Below are positions 1 to 7,010 of a stretch of DNA of 8,121 bases, one piece after another. Positions within the stretch are counted from its first letter, which is position 1. Each line of letters opens with the position of its first letter. Origin of the DNA: Gammaproteobacteria bacterium (lineage in GTDB: Bacteria > Pseudomonadota > Gammaproteobacteria > Poriferisulfidales > Oxydemutatoraceae); the NCBI GenBank assembly GCA_007570905.1, contig RKSI01000162.1, positions 1 through 8,121 on the forward strand, given 5' to 3'. Made by a program: the position numbers and the translations under genes. The notes under the pieces are model-generated. The model worked only from the letters and a program-made list of their open reading frames with translations, had not been told where the DNA came from and did not search any database.

Positions 1-1311
1 CAACACCTCAAAGTCGCGCTGCGCGTCAACCCCGCCTCCTACTACTGGCTCGACCGCCGGCCCACCGGTCTCGACCACAGCCTGCTGCAACTGTTCGCCG
101 AGAAGCGCGGCGTTCGCCTGGAAATCGTGCCGACGGTGACCGCCGCCGAGGCGGTGCGGCTGCTGGAACAAAACCGGGTGCAAATCGCCGCCGGCGCCCT
201 CAGCGCGGACGCATCGCTGCAAGAGCGTTTTCTGCTGTCGCCGCCCTACGAGCACATCCGCCAAAGACTCATCTACCGCCACCCCGACACCGGCCCGACC
301 GGCCTGAACAGGGTGGCGATGAAAGACATCGACATCAGCCCCCACCCGGCCCACCTGGAAACCCTGCGCCGGGCCAGAAAGAAAAACCATGATTTCACCA
401 AGTGGTATCTCCACGAAAACACCGATTCACACACGCTGATTGAATGGGTCAACCTCGGCCTGATTCGCTACACCCTCGCCGACTCCAACGAACTCGCCGC
501 CACGCAGTTGTTCCATCCATATGTCAAGGCCGCGTTTGATGTCTCCGGCGACCTGCCGGTCGTGTGGCTGTTCAGAAAAGACGCGCCCGAAACCCTGACC
601 GGCGCCGTCGCCGGTTTTTTCAGCGAAATCACCGCCAGCAGGGAACTCGACCGCCTGATTGATGTGCACCACCCGCATGTGCAGGAACTTTCCTATGCGG
701 AAAAACTCACTTTCAGGGAACTGGCCGACCGCCAGTTGCCGAAATACAGCGATGAGTTCAGGCGCGTCGCCAAACTCCACGGTCTCGACTGGAAACTGCT
801 CGCGGCCATCTCCTACCAGGAATCCCACTGGAACCCGCGCGCCGTCTCGCCGACCGGCGTTCGCGGCCTGATGATGCTGACGCGCGACACCGCCCGCCAG
901 CACGGCATCAACGACCGCGCCGACCCGCGCGACAGCATCCGCGGCGGCGCCCTTCACTTCGTCGCAGTGCGAAACAAAATCGCGGACACCATCCCCGAAC
1001 CCGACCGCACCTGGATGGCGCTGGCCGCATACAATTCCGGCTACGGCCACCTCAAGGACGCCATCGCGCTGACGCAACGGCGCGGCGGCAACCCCGGCTT
1101 GTGGGTGGACATCGCGAAAGCGCTGGAATTGCTGCAAAAGCCGGAGTGGTTCCGGCAGGCGCAGCACGGCAAGCCGCGCGGCGGCGACACCTCGCTTTAT
1201 GTCAGAAACGTCCGCAACTACCAGCGCCTGATTGACATGATTGAAGGCGACATCACCACCGACATTCCGCAGCCGTCACGCCTGAACGACCTCGCCCCGG
1301 CCACTCTTTAG
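1..1311 (+). CDS. mltF: Membrane-bound lytic murein transglycosylase F (MltF), 5'-truncated by window edge
   Basis: MltF cleaves the MurNAc-GlcNAc bond of peptidoglycan without water, leaving a 1,6-anhydroMurNAc end, and acts at the periplasmic face of the outer membrane. The frame is open from base 1 and gives 436 residues; the signal sequence and true start lie upstream. Residues 3 to about 200 resemble a family 3 solute-binding domain (LRVNPASYYW and PTGLDHSLLQLFAEKRGVRLE match the start of that domain in E. coli MltF). Residues about 245-425 are a lysozyme-like SLT domain: SYQESHW holds the catalytic Glu at window residue 274, followed by GVRGLMMLT (286-294), AAYNSGYGH (342-350) and YVRNVRNY near the end. 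E. coli MltF has about 518 residues, so roughly 40 or more are missing at the left. A GTG at 127 is an internal codon, not the start, because homology continues upstream of it. It converges on tadA, which is 31 bases away. Family assignment is firm. Confidence 0.93.
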   Translation, partial: QHLKVALRVNPASYYWLDRRPTGLDHSLLQLFAEKRGVRLEIVPTVTAAEAVRLLEQNRVQIAAGALSADASLQERFLLSPPYEHIRQRLIYRHPDTGPTGLNRVAMKDIDISPHPAHLETLRRARKKNHDFTKWYLHENTDSHTLIEWVNLGLIRYTLADSNELAATQLFHPYVKAAFDVSGDLPVVWLFRKDAPETLTGAVAGFFSEITASRELDRLIDVHHPHVQELSYAEKLTFRELADRQLPKYSDEFRRVAKLHGLDWKLLAAISYQESHWNPRAVSPTGVRGLMMLTRDTARQHGINDRADPRDSIRGGALHFVAVRNKIADTIPEPDRTWMALAAYNSGYGHLKDAIALTQRRGGNPGLWVDIAKALELLQKPEWFRQAQHGKPRGGDTSLYVRNVRNYQRLIDMIEGDITTDIPQPSRLNDLAPATL

Positions 1312-1326
1312 CGCGCGTCAGCGCGC
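1311..1326. terminator. Small GC hairpin between convergent mltF and tadA
   Basis: Two GCGCGC arms (1311-1316 and 1321-1326) flank the loop GTCA, in the 31-base gap between the ends of mltF and tadA. A hairpin here could help end transcription from both sides. No T-run follows on either strand, so it is not a canonical intrinsic terminator, and alternating GC of this length can arise by chance in DNA this GC-rich. Confidence 0.25.
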
Positions 1327-1342
1327 CCGCGTCCTGGCTGCA

Positions 1343-1828
1343 TCAGCGCGCCGCGGACGCCGCGCGGCGGCTGCTGAAAAACGCATTCAGCACGCCGGCG
1401 CACTCCGCCTCCAGCACGCCGCCGACGACGGCGATGCGGTGGTTGAAGGCGCGGTGGCCGTTCAGGTCAAGGCAGCCGCCGGCGGCGCCCCTGGCGGCAT
1501 CGGGCGCGCCATAGACCAGGCGCGCAATCCGCGCGTGCACCATCGCCGCAAAGCACATCGCGCAGGGTTCAAGCGTCACATAAAGCGCGGCGCCGGTCAG
1601 GCGGTAATTGCCGAGTTTGCGCCCGGCCTCGCGCAACGCGACGATTTCCGCGTGCGCCGTCGGGTCGCTGGCGCCGATGGAGCGGTTGCCGCCGCGCGCG
1701 ACGACCTCGCCGCCGCGCACAATCACCGCGCCCACCGGCACCTCGCCGCGCCGCCCGGCCATGCGCGCCTCGGCCAGCGCCGATTCCATATGTGCGCGGT
1801 CGCCTGCCTGCGCTTGCGCCGCCGCCAC
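1343..1828 (-). CDS. tadA: tRNA-specific adenosine-34 deaminase TadA
   Basis: TadA converts the wobble adenosine (A34) of tRNA-Arg(ACG) to inosine in the cytoplasm, so that one tRNA reads several CGN codons. The protein has 161 residues against 167 in E. coli. It has the cytidine/deoxycytidylate deaminase zinc motifs: HAE at 59-61 (zinc His59, proton-shuttle Glu61) and PCAMC at 88-92 (zinc Cys89 and Cys92). EVPVGAVIV (29-37) and NYRLTGAALYVTLEP are also typical. The GTG start at 1828 is preceded by GGAG with a 9-base spacer and lies 6 bases after the guaA stop. An ATG at 1789 (residue 14) would also give an acceptable protein but has no clear Shine-Dalgarno sequence at the right distance. As the third gene after guaB and guaA it is probably co-transcribed with them. 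The zinc and catalytic residues are intact. Confidence 0.95.
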   Translation of the reverse strand: MAAAQAQAGDRAHMESALAEARMAGRRGEVPVGAVIVRGGEVVARGGNRSIGASDPTAHAEIVALREAGRKLGNYRLTGAALYVTLEPCAMCFAAMVHARIARLVYGAPDAARGAAGGCLDLNGHRAFNHRIAVVGGVLEAECAGVLNAFFSSRRAASAAR

Positions 1829-1834
1829 AGCCTG

Positions 1835-3415
1835 TCACTCCCACTCAATCGTCGCCGGCGGCTTGCTGCTGACATCGTAGCAAACCCGCGAGATGCCCGG
1901 CACTTCATTGACGATTCTGCGCGACACGCCCTCGATAAAGTCGGGCGGCAGCCGCGCGTAGCGCGCGGTCATGAAATCATCGGTCTCGACCGCCCTCAGC
2001 ACGACGACGAAGCCGTAATGCCTGCCGTCGCCCATCACGCTGACCGACTTGACCGGCAGCATGACCGCAAACGCCTGCGCCACGCGGTCGTAAAAGCCGC
2101 CGTTTTTCAACTCCTCAATGAAGATGAAATCGGCGCGACGCAGCAGGTCGAGCGCCTCGCCGCGCACTTCGCCGATGACGCGCACCGCAAGGCCGGGGCC
2201 GGGAAACGGATGCCGGTCGAGAACCTCTCGCCCCAGCCCCAACTCAGCCCCGATCTTGCGCACCTCGTCCTTGAACAGCCCGGCGAGCGGTTCCAGCAGT
2301 TTCAGTTTCATCTTGTCGGGCAGCCCGCCGACATTGTGGTGCGACTTGATCAGGCGCGCGCCCTCGCGCCCCGCCGAGGCCGACTCGATGACATCCGGAT
2401 AAATCGTGCCCTGCGCCAGCCAGCGCACATCGCCCAGGCTGCGCGCCTTCTCCTCGAACATGTCCACAAAAAGCCCGCCGATGACGCGCCGCTTCTGCTC
2501 CGGGTCAACGACGCCCTCAAGCGCCTTCAGAAAAATCCCGGCAGCCGGCAGCGTGTGCAAATCCATGCCGAAATGCCTGGCAAAGGTGTCGTGCACCTGC
2601 TCGCGTTCGCCGAGCCGCAGCAGGCCGTTGTCCACAAACACGCAATGCAGTTGATCGCCGATGGCGCGGTGTATCAGCAGCGCGGCGACCGAGGAATCAA
2701 CGCCGCCCGACAGACCCAGCACAACCTGCTCATCGCCGACCTGTTCGCGGATGTCGCGGATGCTGTCCTCGATGATGCCGCCGGGCCGCCACTGCGGCAG
2801 ACAACCGCCGATGTCGCAGACAAAGCGGCGCAGAATCTCGCGCCCGTTCGCGGTGTGCGTCACCTCGGGGTGAAACTGCAATCCGTAAAAACCGCGTTGC
2901 TCGTCGGCCATCGCCGCAATCGGCGAGCCGCGGCTTCGCGCCACGCCCGAAAACCCGGGCGGCAGCGCCACCACGCGGTCGCCGTGCGACATCCAGGTCT
3001 GCAGCCTGCCGCCGGCGCCGGCATCGAACAGGCGCGTCGGCGCGGTGATTTCAATGTCGGCGTGGCCGAACTCGCGGTGGCCCGCCGCCTCCACTTCGCC
3101 GCCGAAGCGCGACGCCATCCACTGCATGCCGTAACAAATGCCCAGCACCGGCGTCTTCAGGGCGGCGATGTCGCACGCGGGCTGCGGCGCCTCGTCTTCG
3201 GTCACCGATTCGGGGCCGCCAGACAGAATCACGCACCTGGCGGAAAAATCGCGCAGCGTGCCGGCGTCGGCGGTGTACGGAAAAATCTCGCTGTACACCC
3301 CCAGTTCGCGCACGCGGCGCGCAATCAACTGCGTGTACTGCGAGCCGAAATCAATGATGGCGACTTTGTGCTGTTGCTGCGAGGCGTGCATACCGCCGGC
3401 CCGGGCCGCGACCAT
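1835..3415 (-). CDS. guaA: GMP synthase (glutamine-hydrolysing)
   Basis: GuaA aminates XMP to GMP using ATP and ammonia released from glutamine, the last step of de novo GMP synthesis. It has 526 residues (E. coli 525). The N-terminal class I glutamine amidotransferase domain carries GICYGMQ (nucleophile Cys94) and FHPEVTHT (His182, Glu184). The ATP pyrophosphatase domain follows, with the PP-loop LSGGVDSS at 235-242. The C-terminal dimerisation domain ends with PPATIEWE, the usual family terminus. Its ATG overlaps the guaB stop by one base (TGATG), which suggests translation by re-initiation, because no Shine-Dalgarno sequence is evident just upstream. A second ATG at 3391 (residue 9) would reproduce the E. 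coli N-terminal length exactly (14 residues up to the Asp of DFGSQ), so the true start may be either. All catalytic motifs are present and the gene looks functional. Confidence 0.97.
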   Translation of the reverse strand: MVAARAGGMHASQQQHKVAIIDFGSQYTQLIARRVRELGVYSEIFPYTADAGTLRDFSARCVILSGGPESVTEDEAPQPACDIAALKTPVLGICYGMQWMASRFGGEVEAAGHREFGHADIEITAPTRLFDAGAGGRLQTWMSHGDRVVALPPGFSGVARSRGSPIAAMADEQRGFYGLQFHPEVTHTANGREILRRFVCDIGGCLPQWRPGGIIEDSIRDIREQVGDEQVVLGLSGGVDSSVAALLIHRAIGDQLHCVFVDNGLLRLGEREQVHDTFARHFGMDLHTLPAAGIFLKALEGVVDPEQKRRVIGGLFVDMFEEKARSLGDVRWLAQGTIYPDVIESASAGREGARLIKSHHNVGGLPDKMKLKLLEPLAGLFKDEVRKIGAELGLGREVLDRHPFPGPGLAVRVIGEVRGEALDLLRRADFIFIEELKNGGFYDRVAQAFAVMLPVKSVSVMGDGRHYGFVVVLRAVETDDFMTARYARLPPDFIEGVSRRIVNEVPGISRVCYDVSSKPPATIEWE

Positions 3416-4881
3416 CAGCCGATATGATAGTTCGGCGCTTCCTTGGTGATGGACACATCGTGCACATGGCTTTCCCGCATGCCCGCCGCGGTGATGCGGA
3501 CGAAGGCCGCCTTGCGGTGCATCTGCGCGATGTCGGCGCAGCCGAGATAACCCATGCTTGAGCGCACGCCGCCGAGCAATTGATAGACCACATCGGACAA
3601 ACTGCCGCAGTACGGCACGCGGCCCTCGATGCCCTCGGGCACGAATTTTGCGTTGCCGCCCTTGAACTGGAAATAACGGTCGCTGACTTCCCGCTGCATC
3701 GCCGCCAGAGAACCCATGCCGCGGTAGGACTTGTAGGAGCGCCCCTGGTACAGTTCAATCTCGCCGGGCGCCTCCTCGGTGCCGGCGAACAGGCCGCCGA
3801 TCATGATGGCGCCGGCGCCGGCGGCGAGCGCCTTTGCGATGTCGCCGGAAAACCGGATGCCGCCGTCGGCAATCACCGGAATCCCGCCGTTCAGCGATTT
3901 CGCCACCTGGTTGATGGCGGTGAACTGCGGAATCCCGACGCCGGCGATGATGCGGGTCGTGCAAATTGAACCCGGCCCGATGCCGACCTTGATTGCGTTG
4001 GCGCCCATCTCAATCAGCCCGCGGGCGGCGTCCGCGGTGGCGACATTGCCGGCGACCATCTGCGCGCCGGGAAAGGCCGCCCTTAATTTGCCGACCATGT
4101 CCAGCACGCTCCTGGCAAAGCCGTGCGCGGTGTCCATCACCAGGACATCGGCGCCGGCCTCAATCAGCGCGGCGGCGCGCTCCAGCGCGTCCTCGCCGAC
4201 GCCGACCGCGCCGCCGACGCGCAAGCGGCCATAACCGTCCTTGCATGCATTGGGGTATTGCACCGATTTCTGGAAATCCTTGACCGTAATCAGGCCGCGC
4301 AACTGGAAGTCATCGTTGACGACCAGCATTTTCTCGATGCGGTGCCTGTGCAGCAGGCGCTGCACCTCGTGCTTGTCGGCGCCCTCTTTCACCGTCACCA
4401 GGCGCTCTTTCGGCGTCATCACCGCCGAGACCGGCTCGTTCATCCGCACCTCAAAGCGAAGGTCGCGGTGGGTGACGATGCCGGTGAGGTTTTCGCCCTC
4501 CACCACCGGCACGCCGGAGATGTTGTGCCGCTCCATCAGCGCGACCACTTCGCGGATGGTGGCGCTGAGCGGAACCGTGATCGGGTCCTTGATGACGCCG
4601 CTTTCAAACTTCTTAACGCGCCTGACTTCGTCCGCCTGGCGCTCAATCGCCATGTTCCGGTGGACGAAACCGATGCCGCCCTCCTGCGCCAGCGCAATCG
4701 CCAGCCCGGATTCGGTGACGGTGTCCATCGCCGCCGACACCAGCGGGATGTTCAACGAGATTTCCGGCGTCAGGCGGGTTTTCAGGTCGATGTCGGCGGG
4801 CAGGACTTCGGAGTAGGCCGGCACCAGAAGGATATCGTCAAAAGTGAGGGCTTCCTGTAAGCTGTCCATCTGTCTGGTCAT
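3415..4881 (-). CDS. guaB: Inosine-5'-monophosphate dehydrogenase (IMPDH)
   Basis: GuaB oxidises IMP to XMP with NAD+, the committed step toward guanine nucleotides. The protein has 488 residues, the same length as E. coli GuaB. The TIM barrel is split by two CBS domains at about 95-205 (around TVPLSATIREVVALMERHN and VMTPKERLVTVKEGA). The catalytic loop GSICTT contains the nucleophile Cys307. The phosphate-binding stretch IADGGIRFSGDIAKA (337-351) and SYKSYRGMGSL (382-392) are intact, as is the flap with Arg402-Tyr403 in SDRYFQ. The C-terminus ESHVHDVSITKEAPNY is typical. The ATG at 4881 is used here; an ATG at 4869 (residue 5) is an alternative, and neither has a strong Shine-Dalgarno sequence. 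It is the first gene of guaB-guaA-tadA and is divergent from xseA, as guaB is in E. coli. Confidence 0.97.
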   Translation of the reverse strand: MTRQMDSLQEALTFDDILLVPAYSEVLPADIDLKTRLTPEISLNIPLVSAAMDTVTESGLAIALAQEGGIGFVHRNMAIERQADEVRRVKKFESGVIKDPITVPLSATIREVVALMERHNISGVPVVEGENLTGIVTHRDLRFEVRMNEPVSAVMTPKERLVTVKEGADKHEVQRLLHRHRIEKMLVVNDDFQLRGLITVKDFQKSVQYPNACKDGYGRLRVGGAVGVGEDALERAAALIEAGADVLVMDTAHGFARSVLDMVGKLRAAFPGAQMVAGNVATADAARGLIEMGANAIKVGIGPGSICTTRIIAGVGIPQFTAINQVAKSLNGGIPVIADGGIRFSGDIAKALAAGAGAIMIGGLFAGTEEAPGEIELYQGRSYKSYRGMGSLAAMQREVSDRYFQFKGGNAKFVPEGIEGRVPYCGSLSDVVYQLLGGVRSSMGYLGCADIAQMHRKAAFVRITAAGMRESHVHDVSITKEAPNYHIG

Positions 4882-4897
4882 CCGGCGGGCCGGCGCG

Positions 4898-4903
4898 GAT
4901 AAT
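4898..4903 (+). promoter_or_regulatory. Possible -10 box for xseA
   Basis: GATAAT on the plus strand matches TATAAT at five of six positions and lies 54 bases before the TTG start of xseA. I see no good -35 box 16-18 bases upstream, where the sequence is the start of guaB read in reverse. If used, it would overlap the guaB leader head to head. Confidence 0.25.
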
Positions 4904-4923
4904 ACGCCCCGGTCAGCGCGGCC

Positions 4924-4932
4924 ATTTTAGCA
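4924..4932 (-). promoter_or_regulatory. Putative extended -10 promoter of guaB-guaA-tadA
   Basis: On the minus strand the gap contains TGC followed by TAAAAT: five of six matches to the sigma-70 -10 box, preceded by a TGn extension. No convincing -35 box lies 16-18 bases upstream, which extended -10 promoters often tolerate. Transcription would begin near 4917, giving a leader of about 36 bases before the ATG at 4881. The bases after the -10 box are very GC-rich (GGCCGCGCTGACC). GC-rich discriminators are a known feature of promoters repressed by ppGpp and DksA, including E. coli guaB. Promoter use is inferred from sequence only. Confidence 0.45.
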
Positions 4933-4957
4933 CAACTGCGGCGGGAAAACCGAACCA

Positions 4958-6301
4958 TTGAAAGAAACAAAGCGTTCCGGCGAGGCCGGCATCTACACGG
5001 TCAGCCGCCTGCTCGGTGAAATCCGGCGGGCGGTGGTGAGCGAGTTCAGCGCGGCCATCCGGGTTGAGGGCGAGATTTCCAATTTCATCCGGGCCGCCTC
5101 CGGACATATGTATTTCACCGTCAAGGACCACGCCGCGCAAATTCGCTGCGCGATGTTCCGCGGCAAAAACCGGGCGCTGAAAATGATTCCGGAAAACGGC
5201 GCGCAGGTGGTGCTTCGCGCGCGGCCCGATTGCTACGAGCCGCGCGGCGACCTGCAGTTGATTGTCGAGCAGATGGAGCCGGCGGGTGTCGGCGAGTTGC
5301 AGCGCCGGTTTGAAATACTGAAACGGAAACTCCACCGCGAGGGCCTTTTCGACGAGGCGCGCAAACGCCCGCTGCCCGCCTGGCCGCGGACGGTCGGCAT
5401 CATCACTTCCGGCCAGGGGGCCGCATTGCGCGATGTCATCGCGGTGATGGAAAAGCGCTGCGCGGCGATTGACCTGGTGGTTTATCCGACGCCGGTGCAG
5501 GGCGCCGGGGCGCCCGCCGAAATCTGCAGGGCGCTGGAACTGGCCAACCGGCACCGCAAGGCGGAAGTGCTGCTGCTGGTCAGGGGCGGCGGCTCCATCG
5601 AGGACTTGTCGGCGTTCAACAGCGAAGCCGTGGCGCGGAAAATCGCCGCGTCGGAATTGCCGGTCGTCAGCGGCATCGGCCATGAAATAGACTTCACCAT
5701 CGCCGACTTCGCCGGCGACTGCCGCGCGCCGACGCCGTCGGCGGCAGCTGAGCGGGTCAGCCCCGACGGGCATGGCGTCCGGGCCGGCCTGCTGGAAACC
5801 CTGCGGCGGCTGCATTACCTGATGGAGGACGGCATCGGCGAGAAACTGGAGTATCTGCGGCGGCTGAAAACCGGCCTGCTGCGCTCGCACCCGGAAAACC
5901 GCATCCGCAACCTGACCCGGCAGTTTGACGAATTGCAGGGAAAACTCACCGCCGCCGCGGAAAACCGGCTGGCGGTTGAGCGCCGGCGCGCGGCGCACAC
6001 CGGCGCCCTGCTGGCGCGCAGCAATCTCCCCGCGCTGGTGCAGATGCACCGCGCGCGCCTGCGCCATGATATCCGCGAACTGGCGGCGGCCTGCGGCGGC
6101 ATTTTATCGGGTAAAATACGCAGGATTGAGAAACTGGCCTCAAAACTGGACACCCTAAGCCCATATGCAACCCTCAAGCGCGGTTACGCCATCGTGACCG
6201 ATGAGAAAGGAGTTGTGATTCGTTCGGCGGGGAGCGTGCGAAAGGACCAGTCTCTGGATATCCTCGTCGAGGATGGCGGCATCGCCGCAAAAGTCATTTG
6301 A
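4958..6301 (+). CDS. xseA: Exodeoxyribonuclease VII large subunit
   Basis: XseA is the catalytic subunit of exonuclease VII, which degrades single-stranded DNA from both ends into oligonucleotides and needs several copies of the small subunit XseB; xseB is not in this window. The protein has 447 residues (E. coli 456). The N-terminal OB-fold covers about 10-108 (IYTVSRLLGEIRR, VEGEISNF, SGHMYFTVKD). The catalytic core contains GIITS (147-151), Asp159, VRGGGSIEDL (208-217) and GHEID (241-245), followed by ADF.GDCRAPTPSAAAE. A long helical, coiled-coil-like region (about 270-395) follows, and then a small C-terminal domain (LSPYATLKRGYAIV). The start is TTG at 4958: an in-frame TAG lies at 4928, no ATG or GTG lies between, and the next in-frame starts would cut into the OB-fold. 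The Shine-Dalgarno sequence is weak (GGCGGGAAA). It is divergent from guaB. Confidence 0.95.
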   Translation: MKETKRSGEAGIYTVSRLLGEIRRAVVSEFSAAIRVEGEISNFIRAASGHMYFTVKDHAAQIRCAMFRGKNRALKMIPENGAQVVLRARPDCYEPRGDLQLIVEQMEPAGVGELQRRFEILKRKLHREGLFDEARKRPLPAWPRTVGIITSGQGAALRDVIAVMEKRCAAIDLVVYPTPVQGAGAPAEICRALELANRHRKAEVLLLVRGGGSIEDLSAFNSEAVARKIAASELPVVSGIGHEIDFTIADFAGDCRAPTPSAAAERVSPDGHGVRAGLLETLRRLHYLMEDGIGEKLEYLRRLKTGLLRSHPENRIRNLTRQFDELQGKLTAAAENRLAVERRRAAHTGALLARSNLPALVQMHRARLRHDIRELAAACGGILSGKIRRIEKLASKLDTLSPYATLKRGYAIVTDEKGVVIRSAGSVRKDQSLDILVEDGGIAAKVI

Positions 6302-6307
6302 AGACGG

Positions 6308-6338
6308 CGGCGGCGCGGCAAGCACTTGCGCGCCGCCG
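6308..6338 (+). terminator. Strong hairpin after xseA, no T-tract
   Basis: The arms 6308-6321 and 6326-6338 pair over about 13 base pairs, nearly all G-C, with one bulged G at 6317 and a 4-base loop (GCAC). It begins six bases after the xseA stop. The bases that follow on the plus strand are GTAAATTGATAAAAAT, without a run of T, so it is not a textbook intrinsic terminator. It could stabilise the xseA 3' end, act with Rho, or be part of the leader of the following gene if transcription reads through. Confidence 0.4.
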
Positions 6339-6343
6339 GTAAA

Positions 6344-6371
6344 TTGATAAAAATAAAGGTGCAACTAAACC
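6344..6371 (+). promoter_or_regulatory. Weak candidate promoter upstream of the dksA-like gene
   Basis: A short AT-rich island in otherwise GC-rich DNA holds TTGATA (6344-6349, five of six matches to the -35 consensus) and, 16 bases on, TAAACC (6366-6371, a poor -10 match). AT-rich sequence just upstream of a gene is what a promoter should look like here, but the exact boxes are uncertain. An AAAGGTG at 6355-6361 is too far (22 bases) from the ATG at 6384 to be a normal ribosome binding site. Confidence 0.25.
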
Positions 6372-6383
6372 TCACAACGCAAA

Positions 6384-7010
6384 ATGATTGAAAAAGCCAA
6401 ACGCAAACCAGGCAGCGCCGCCGCCGCGGGGAAAGCGGCGGGCGGGAAAAAAACGCCAGCCGCGGCGACCGCCCATCGCAAGGCGCCCGACAAGAAAAAA
6501 CCCGCCGCAGCGCCCGCAGCGCCCGCCGCCAAAAAGAAGGCGCCAGCCGCGAAAAAAGCGCGCTCAGCCAATGCCCGCATGACGGCGCACCACGAGCCGC
6601 CCGCCGACATCGCCCCCTACAAAAAGCGCAAAGGCGAGGAATACATGAACCACAAACAACTCGACCATTTCCGCATGATATTGACCGGCTGGAAAAAAAG
6701 CCTGATGCAGGAAGTGGACCGAACGGTGACCCATATGAAGTCCGATTCATCCAACCACGCCGACTCGGCGGACCGCGCGACGCAGGAGGAAGGTTTCAGC
6801 CTGGAACTGAGGGAGCGCGACCGCGAACGCAAACTCATCCGCAAGATAGACCAGGCAATCACCAGACTCGACAACAACGAGTTCGGCTACTGCAAACTAT
6901 GCGGAGTGGAAATCGGCATCCGCCGCCTCGAGGCGCGCCCAACCGCCACCATGTGCATAGACTGCAAAACCTTCGACGAAATCAAGGAAAAACAAATCGC
7001 TTCAGCCTGA
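6384..7010 (+). CDS. dksA: DksA family RNA polymerase-binding regulator with Lys/Ala/Pro-rich N-terminal tail
   Basis: DksA enters the RNA polymerase secondary channel and, with ppGpp, represses rRNA and other growth-linked promoters and activates amino-acid genes. The protein has 208 residues against 151 in E. coli. Residues about 76-208 align closely with E. coli DksA: GEEYMN (84-89), EVDRTVTHM (110-118), the coiled-coil tip with DxxDxA (Asp127, Asp130, Ala132), ELRERDRERKLI, the four-Cys zinc finger (Cys170, Cys173, Cys191, Cys194) and GVEIGIRRLEARPTA. Residues 1-65 are an extra low-complexity tail of Lys, Ala and Pro, like histone H1 or AlgP tails. An in-frame stop at 6366 rules out a start further left. 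An ATG at 6579 (residue 66) would give an E. coli-like 143-residue protein; neither start has a good Shine-Dalgarno sequence. The tail is in frame and lacks stops, so I keep the longer form. Its 3' end overlaps the convergent reductase by nine bases. Confidence 0.9.
   Translation: MIEKAKRKPGSAAAAGKAAGGKKTPAAATAHRKAPDKKKPAAAPAAPAAKKKAPAAKKARSANARMTAHHEPPADIAPYKKRKGEEYMNHKQLDHFRMILTGWKKSLMQEVDRTVTHMKSDSSNHADSADRATQEEGFSLELRERDRERKLIRKIDQAITRLDNNEFGYCKLCGVEIGIRRLEARPTATMCIDCKTFDEIKEKQIASA
6507..6524 (+). repeat. Two tandem 9-base units in the DksA tail
   Basis: GCAGCGCCC occurs twice in direct succession and in frame, encoding Ala-Ala-Pro twice (residues 42-47). Neighbouring sequence repeats the same theme imperfectly (GCCAGCCGCG near 6458 and 6543, and several A-runs coding Lys). 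Such units can gain or lose copies by slippage without breaking the frame. Confidence 0.5.

Noticed and set aside
127..129. GTG as the mltF start
   Set aside because: The 42 codons upstream in the same frame match the beginning of the MltF solute-binding domain, so this is an internal Val codon.
1439..3427. 662-codon open frame on the plus strand
   Set aside because: It lies antisense to tadA and guaA, both of which keep all catalytic motifs. Its product is Arg/His/Ala-rich with no recognisable domain, which is what GC-biased third positions produce on the opposite strand.
4123..4860. 245-codon open frame antisense to guaB
   Set aside because: It is a His/Arg/Asp-rich shadow of guaB with no domain and no ribosome binding site worth noting.
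4899..4904. TATTAT on the minus strand as a second guaB -10 box
   Set aside because: No -35 box lies at a suitable distance, and the start would leave only about ten bases before the ATG. The extended -10 further upstream is better.
5104..5109. Recurrent CATATG sites (also near 519, 1787, 6162 and 6732)
   Set aside because: They are scattered inside genes without spacing or context, and are consistent with His-Met or Tyr-containing codons.
4913..6067. 384-codon open frame on the minus strand over xseA
   Set aside because: It is antisense to intact XseA motifs, low in recognisable content and rich in Gln/Arg/Ala. It is a shadow of codon bias.
6184..6750. 188-codon minus-strand frame over the dksA tail
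   Set aside because: It is a Ser/Arg/Cys-rich complement of the Lys/Ala/Pro coding tail, and the plus frame leads directly into the conserved DksA core.
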